The notes under the pieces were generated by a model that was given only the letters and a program-made list of their open reading frames with translations, was not told the DNA's origin and ran no database searches. 64,000 bases of DNA, taken from assembly GCA_003702525.1 (NCBI GenBank), contig REGJ01000003.1:16093-80092 (forward strand), read 5' to 3'. Source of the DNA: Candidatus Nitrosopumilus sp. Lineage in GTDB: Archaea > Thermoproteota > Nitrososphaeria > Nitrososphaerales > Nitrosopumilaceae. This document shows, in pieces, positions 59,228-64,000 of this stretch. Numbering within the stretch: position 1 is the first letter of the stretch; every line of letters starts with the position of its first letter. The position numbers were made by a program, and so were the translations under genes.

Positions 59228-62200
59228 GAAGTTCTAACTGAAGGCATTCGTTTGTCTTTGTAAGTGACAACATTTGAGACACCATTCTTTGGGAAGACAC
59301 CATAGATCAGTTTTGCTTTTTGGACAACAGAGTCTTTTAGAGAAACCATGATGAATTGACTCTCTTTTGCTCGTTCTTCTAAAATATTTGATAGTCTTTC
59401 AGAGTTTGGAGCATCCAGGTGTGCATCTACTTCATCAAACAAGTAGAAGGGGGAAGGTTTGAGTTTCTGTAAAGCAAGAACAAACACAATTGCAGCTAAT
59501 GTTTTCTCACCACCACTAATTGAGGTAGATTCTCTTTTTGGTTTATTTGGAAATTGTATCAGATAAGAAATTCCAGAGTTGAATATGTCATCCTCATTTT
59601 GTAATTCTAACCAAGCATTTCCACCAGTCATTTTATTGAAAATTAATTTAATTTCTTTATCGACCTTGTCAAATGCATCCAAGAATGTTTGACGTTTGTC
59701 TTTCTCAATATCTTCAATGAATTTAACAATAGAGTTTCTTTCTTCTTCAAGAGAATTCTTTCTAGTAGACATCGAACGATAACCATAAGATACTTCAAGA
59801 TATGTTTCAGGTGCTTTTGCGTTTAGTGCATTTAGAGAAGCAAGTTCTGCAGATAGTCCTTGAACAATTGATTCAACATCAAATGTTTCCATGTCCTTAT
59901 CAAAGCCAAATGCAGATAGAATTTGTTGTAATTTTACTTCATTTTCAACTAAATCATGCAAATCTCGGTTCAAAGAGTCAGATTGCCTCTCCAAAGTATT
60001 GATTTGTTTTGTCAATTCCCTATCATTATCACTTAATACTTTGAGTTTATCATCAAATTCTTTGAGTTGTCCTATCGAGGAACCAGATGTTTCAATAAGT
60101 TCTTGTTCTTTTTCTCTTAATTTTACAAGTATTTCATTCTTTGATTCTTTTTGTATTTCTAGTTCGTTGATTTTTGTTTGTAATTCTTCTTTTTCAGTAT
60201 TCAAAGAAAGTTCTTCATCATGAAGACGGTTAGATTGCGATTTTTCACGATTATCTTGGGTTTCTAATGTTGTTAGTTGAGAAGCCTTGTCGCGGTATTC
60301 GTTTGTAATGGTTGTGTATAGTTTTTCAATTTCCGTTTTCTTTGCATTAATTCTAGATAATTCATTTGCAATACGGACTTGTTCGCCACTTGCATAGTTA
60401 TCTTCTACAATGGCAATACGTTCTGATAGAGATTCAACATGGGATTCATTGGTTAAAACTTCAGATTCAATACTTTGATCACGTGAAGTTAAAGTGGCAA
60501 TTCTTTCAGTAAGTTGTTTTTTCATATCCATTGCAGATTCGATTCTAGGTGTAAGATTAGAGTAGTTTTCATTGGTAGATGCAAATGATTGTTCTGAAAT
60601 TGATAGTCGTTCAGAATTTAATTGGATAGAGTCATCTAATTTTTTAATTGCGTTCTTTTTCAATAGGAGATACTTCTTTACGGCATTAATTGATTGGAAT
60701 AATCCATCAACGTCACTACTCATAGAAATTAATTTTGTAAGTTTAGAAATCTTTGAATCAATATCAATAACAACAGTTCCACCTTTTGCTTCAAAGTATT
60801 CACCATCCATAGTTACTGCTTTGTATCCAGATTGAGAAACATTGTAAGCAGATTCTCTAGTTTCAGTGAGAACAATGTTGCCAAACAGGAAGGTTTTGAG
60901 TTCAGCATAGGCAGGTTTACAGCGTACAAAATCTGAAAGGATGCCTATTATGCCTGACTCAGTAGGTAGTTTGAGTTTGAATTTGGGAATAGAATCCATA
61001 GGAATAATTTTGAGTTTAGATAATTTTCTAGACCTTGCAAACTCTGCAATTCCAAGAAGAGTCGCAAAGTCTTTTACAACTATTGCTTTAATCCAATCAG
61101 AACTTACAGCTAAGATAGAACGTTCGTATTGTTTATCCCAGGAAATCATTTCGTAAACTAAACCTTCGATTCCAAGTTGTTCAGCATCTTCTTTTAATTT
61201 TGCAACAGTGTAATCTTCATGCATAAATCCTTTAACAGTTTTAATTTTTGATTCATAACGAGTTGCAGCTTGGTTTGATTTTTCTAAAATTTCACCCCAT
61301 TCATCCATATCAGAAACAATTTTAGATTTTTTTGATTGTAATTTTTGTATTCTAGATTTTAATTCAGTAATTGTTGCGTCATGATTTTTCATCATAGATT
61401 CTAGTTTTGATTTTGAGGAAGTTAATTCTTCAATTCCACTTTCAAGTCCTCGTAATTTTTGAGTATTTGATTCAACTTTGATTTTTGATTCATCCTTTTC
61501 ATGTTGAAGTTTTGAGAGTTTGAGTTGCGCATCATTAAGTTGAGTTGTTAATTCTTTAATTTTTTGATCAATCTCAGATTTTTTAGCGGCAGCTTGTGAT
61601 TGCTCATCTAAAATTTTACTTCTTTGAGTATCAACAAGTTCTAAATCAGAATTAATCTTATTTTTCTTAACATTAGTTTCTTCAATAGATTCTTTAATTT
61701 TTAAAATCTGAGTGTCGATATCACTTCGTGCAATATCAACATCTTCAAGTTCTTTTTGAATTTCAGGAACCCTAGAATCAATTTGTTCAATTCTTTTCTT
61801 TGATGCAGAGATTGAACTGTTGTCAATTTCGTATTGCTCCATAGCAGTAGCAATTTCAGTATCAAGGGCAGATTTTGCTTGAGTGTAATCATTAGCTTCT
61901 GCCATTAGTTTTGATTTTTCAGATTCCAAAGTTCCAATTTCAGTTCTAAGGGTACTTCTTTCAGTGTCAAATGTGGTGATTTCAGTAGTGATTGAGTGTA
62001 AAGTTGATTCTTTTGACTCTTTTTGACTTGAAATTACCTTTAGTTTATTGGCAGCAGCGATTGCTTTGTATCGATTTAGTTCACGCTCAAGGATATCATG
62101 GCGTAATTTCTGGTTACGTTCTTCTTCAAGTTCATCTATTCGTTTTTTGATTTCACCCATTTTTGCCAGAGCAATTTCTAATCTTCTATCTGCCTCATCA

Positions 62201-62748
62201 AGTTGTTTTACTGATTCAGCCTTTTTTTCATCAAAATATGAAAGTCCAATCAAATCTTCAATTGTCTTTCTTTTTTCTTCAGATGTAAATTCAGAAATTC
62301 TTGTAACGGTTCCTTGTTGTACAGCATTTAGTTGACCCAGTCCTGCATTTGCCATATCAAGCAAATCAAGGATGTGACTACGGTTGGTTTTCTTTTTGTT
62401 TAGATAGTAGGTGTTTTCTCCATTTGCATCCATCTCTCGGGTAATTTCAACGGTATCAGTATCAACAGGGATTTTTCTATCAGAATTATCAAAGTGAACA
62501 CTCGATCTTGCCATTTTTGGTCCGCGTCTATTTCCCTCAATATCATGAATTAGTGATCGTAATTTGTCAACTCTCATGACCTTTGGTTTGTTTTCACCCA
62601 TTGCAAAAATGATGGCATCTAAAATGTTACTTTTACCAGAACCGTTAGGACCTGAGATCGATACAAGTCCAGGTTCAAAGTGAACAGTAGTATTCTTAAA
62701 GCCAAATGATTTGAAACCAAAGATCTCAACTTTTTTTACATGAACCAA
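59224..62748 (-). CDS. smc: Chromosome segregation protein SMC
   Basis: It organises chromosomes as a condensin-like ATPase. The 1174-residue product has Walker A 'GPNGSGKSN' near residue 34, a long coiled coil, the hinge near 500-650 ('GIEGLVYEMISWDKQYERSILAVSSDWIKAIVV' to 'GYKAVTMDGEYFEAKGG'), a second coiled coil, and the C-terminal signature 'SISGGEKTLAAIVFVLALQ' and Walker B 'FYLFDEVDAHLD'. The length is normal. The start is TTG. Its stop overlaps the ABC ATPase end by 4 bp; no ScpA or ScpB gene is seen here. Confidence 0.96.
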   Translation of the reverse strand: MVHVKKVEIFGFKSFGFKNTTVHFEPGLVSISGPNGSGKSNILDAIIFAMGENKPKVMRVDKLRSLIHDIEGNRRGPKMARSSVHFDNSDRKIPVDTDTVEITREMDANGENTYYLNKKKTNRSHILDLLDMANAGLGQLNAVQQGTVTRISEFTSEEKRKTIEDLIGLSYFDEKKAESVKQLDEADRRLEIALAKMGEIKKRIDELEEERNQKLRHDILERELNRYKAIAAANKLKVISSQKESKESTLHSITTEITTFDTERSTLRTEIGTLESEKSKLMAEANDYTQAKSALDTEIATAMEQYEIDNSSISASKKRIEQIDSRVPEIQKELEDVDIARSDIDTQILKIKESIEETNVKKNKINSDLELVDTQRSKILDEQSQAAAKKSEIDQKIKELTTQLNDAQLKLSKLQHEKDESKIKVESNTQKLRGLESGIEELTSSKSKLESMMKNHDATITELKSRIQKLQSKKSKIVSDMDEWGEILEKSNQAATRYESKIKTVKGFMHEDYTVAKLKEDAEQLGIEGLVYEMISWDKQYERSILAVSSDWIKAIVVKDFATLLGIAEFARSRKLSKLKIIPMDSIPKFKLKLPTESGIIGILSDFVRCKPAYAELKTFLFGNIVLTETRESAYNVSQSGYKAVTMDGEYFEAKGGTVVIDIDSKISKLTKLISMSSDVDGLFQSINAVKKYLLLKKNAIKKLDDSIQLNSERLSISEQSFASTNENYSNLTPRIESAMDMKKQLTERIATLTSRDQSIESEVLTNESHVESLSERIAIVEDNYASGEQVRIANELSRINAKKTEIEKLYTTITNEYRDKASQLTTLETQDNREKSQSNRLHDEELSLNTEKEELQTKINELEIQKESKNEILVKLREKEQELIETSGSSIGQLKEFDDKLKVLSDNDRELTKQINTLERQSDSLNRDLHDLVENEVKLQQILSAFGFDKDMETFDVESIVQGLSAELASLNALNAKAPETYLEVSYGYRSMSTRKNSLEEERNSIVKFIEDIEKDKRQTFLDAFDKVDKEIKLIFNKMTGGNAWLELQNEDDIFNSGISYLIQFPNKPKRESTSISGGEKTLAAIVFVLALQKLKPSPFYLFDEVDAHLDAPNSERLSNILEERAKESQFIMVSLKDSVVQKAKLIYGVFPKNGVSNVVTYKDKRMPSVRTS

Positions 62749-62892
62749 TAAGATTATTGTCTCAATTGACGAGATAATCGATGTTTAACAAGTTTAGTTG
62801 ACACTATTGCATAATTTTTCTTGTTTTACTATGAGATTTTTCGTAATGGTTGTTCACATCAGGTCAACAATGTAGATCGTAATGTGTGCCTA

Positions 62893-62900
62893 CTTATAAT
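62893..62900 (+). promoter_or_regulatory. TATA box of the nitrilase-family gene
   Basis: The stretch ttataatt centres about 27 bp upstream of the ATG at 62924, the leaderless distance. The 175-bp smc-nitrilase gap has no other gene. Confidence 0.5.
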
Positions 62901-62923
62901 TACCAAATGTTCATTCTAAAAAC

Positions 62924-63661
62924 ATGGTAAAATTAGGAATGATTCAAACCATTTCATATCAGAATAATCAGAAAGGGATCGCCAGAGTTTCACAAATTTT
63001 ACGAAAATTAGGAAAGCAAGAAACAGACATTGTTTGCCTTCCAGAACAATGGCTAAAAGAAAATATAATTTCAGACTTGGATTTAGAATTTGCAGAATTC
63101 AAAGAGATAGCCAGAGATTTTTCAATGACCATAATTCCAGGAGCATTTTATGAAAAGAACATGAAAAATACCTCAATAATTGCACCTGTGATAGGCCCCA
63201 AAGGGGAATTCATAGGTAGGCAGGAAAAAATACACCCATTTGATTACGAGCGAGATACAGTCAAGCCTGGAAAAGAGGCTAAAATTTTCAATACTGCCTG
63301 CAAATTTGGAGTGATAATTTGCTACGACATGGTATTTCCACAAGTGGCAAATACTTTGACTAAAAAAGGGGCCCAAGTTCTTTTCTCACCCAGTAGAATT
63401 GTGAGAAGAGGGATAGAATCATGGCAAATGTATGTTCAAGTCAGGGCACTTGAGAATAGAATTCCAATACTTGCAGCAAATGTAGAAAACAGAAGATTTG
63501 GAGGGAATAGCATCATGATAGATTTGACCGAAAACAACAAAGTAGTCAACACCAAACTAACTAAACTAAAAAAAGAAAATTCTGTTTCAAAAGAGTTCAA
63601 ACTAGAAAAATATCAAAAGAGTAGAAAAATTAGGTTTTCAGACGCAAACAAGTTTAGATAA
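62924..63661 (+). CDS. Carbon-nitrogen hydrolase (nitrilase superfamily)
   Basis: The 245-residue product has the catalytic Glu41, Lys102 and Cys133 in 'DIVCLPEQW', 'RQEKIHPFDYERD' and 'GVIICYDMVFPQ', the Glu-Lys-Cys triad of the superfamily. The substrate (an amide, nitrile or carbamoyl compound) cannot be fixed. Its stop meets that of the convergent inositol-phosphate synthase gene directly. Confidence 0.9.
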   Translation: MVKLGMIQTISYQNNQKGIARVSQILRKLGKQETDIVCLPEQWLKENIISDLDLEFAEFKEIARDFSMTIIPGAFYEKNMKNTSIIAPVIGPKGEFIGRQEKIHPFDYERDTVKPGKEAKIFNTACKFGVIICYDMVFPQVANTLTKKGAQVLFSPSRIVRRGIESWQMYVQVRALENRIPILAANVENRRFGGNSIMIDLTENNKVVNTKLTKLKKENSVSKEFKLEKYQKSRKIRFSDANKFR

Positions 63662-64000
63662 TTATTCGCCAGCTACAAACTTTTCACATGCAGTCTTTGC
63701 AGCAACATCAGAAGTTTGTTCAATTGGGTGTTTCATCAAATATGCACTAGCAGGTTTGATTGGTCCTCCAACCCCTCTATCAAGAGCAATCTTTGCAAGT
63801 CTAATTGCATCAATTACAATACCAGCAGAGTTTGCTTTATCATCAACATCTAAACGAACTTCCATATTGTAAGGAATGTTTGCCCATTGACGACCTTCAA
63901 TTCTCATAAACATCAATTTGGTGTTACCTAAGAATGGGATAAAGTCAGAAGGACCTACATAGATTTGATCATCATCTAGTCGTTCATCAAGTTGACTTTG
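63662..64000 (-). CDS. ino1: myo-Inositol-1-phosphate synthase (partial, C-terminal 112 residues)
   Basis: The frame runs from the stop at 63662 to the window edge with no start, and the visible part reads 'YVGPSDFIPFLGNTKLMFMRIEG', 'MEVRLDVDDKANSAGIVIDAIRLAKIALDRGVGGPIKPASAYLMKHP', which is the C-terminal catalytic and dimer region of Ino1. The enzyme turns glucose 6-phosphate into inositol 1-phosphate for archaeal phospholipid head groups or compatible solutes. An internal ATG at 63916 is not the real start. Confidence 0.9.
   Translation of the reverse strand, partial: QSQLDERLDDDQIYVGPSDFIPFLGNTKLMFMRIEGRQWANIPYNMEVRLDVDDKANSAGIVIDAIRLAKIALDRGVGGPIKPASAYLMKHPIEQTSDVAAKTACEKFVAGE

Noticed and set aside
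62766-62774. TTGACGAGA matching the terminal stem of the RNA candidates
   Set aside because: No partner TCTCGTCAA occurs downstream, so it cannot form the same stem; likely chance or part of the smc promoter.
1-64000. CRISPR arrays, insertion sequences, prophage or integrase sites
   Set aside because: No regularly spaced repeats, transposase or integrase frame, or target-site duplications were found. The only tRNA is not flanked by a repeated 3' end.

Overview
The window is a gene-dense, AT-rich stretch of an archaeal chromosome. It most likely comes from an ammonia-oxidising thaumarchaeon (Nitrososphaerota) of the Nitrosopumilus/Nitrosarchaeum type. The lineage call rests on the combination of CdvA (ESCRT-type division), a 20S proteasome beta subunit, an archaeal FEN-1, archaeal-type ArgRS and ProRS, CofE (F420), a DRG-type GTPase, very short leaderless promoters (TATA box about 26 bp upstream of the start codon) and many TTG/GTG starts. 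I see no rRNA, CRISPR array, insertion sequence or prophage. The only tRNA I find is a tRNA-Ser(CGA).

Layout. 0-5 kb: an exported thaumarchaeal protein cut by the window edge, Mn/Fe superoxide dismutase, two small helical/winged-helix proteins and a SNF2-type ATPase. 5-9 kb: a PAC2-family protein, a possible PD-(D/E)XK protein, an exported protein and several very small Cys-rich proteins. 9-11.5 kb: two peptide/nickel-type ABC permeases, preceded by a candidate small RNA; a matching ATPase lies at 58 kb. 11.5-17 kb: a JAMM peptidase next to a coiled-coil protein and a membrane zinc-ribbon protein, SRPBCC proteins, an orphan Lrp RAM domain, a nitroreductase and the tRNA. 17-30 kb: housekeeping genes (FEN-1, acetyl-CoA synthetase, CdvA, a ThyX-like tandem protein, MsrB, homoserine dehydrogenase, PUA protein, proteasome beta, M20 peptidase, NAD(P)HX dehydratase, TrmI). 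30-38 kb: a three-way-junction RNA candidate, zinc micro-proteins, ArgRS, a DRG GTPase, a Lys/Arg/Ala repeat protein and a collagen-like protein of about 123 Gly-X-Y triplets. 38-54 kb: a TPR protein, sulfur metabolism (siroheme reductase, rhodanese, cysteine synthase, TusA), Thi4, a malate/lactate dehydrogenase-like protein, a UspA/CBS stress cluster with thioredoxin reductase, CofE and a SerB-like HAD. 54-64 kb: ProRS, EgtB/EgtD (ergothioneine), an oligopeptide ABC ATPase, SMC, a nitrilase-family amidase and the end of an inositol-1-phosphate synthase gene.

How it works together. Many genes fit an aerobic lifestyle with oxidative-stress defence: superoxide dismutase, MsrB, thioredoxin reductase, ergothioneine synthesis and UspA/CBS proteins. 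A second theme is reduced-sulfur handling (sulfite/nitrite reductase, rhodanese, cysteine synthase, TusA, Cys-type Thi4). A third is chromosome and cell-cycle function (SMC, FEN-1, CdvA, proteasome, SNF2). The least explained elements are two intergenic RNAs that share an ACGAGA/UCUCGU terminal stem and a TATA box at the expected spacing, the collagen-like protein, the basic repeat protein, and a set of zinc-binding proteins under 115 residues.
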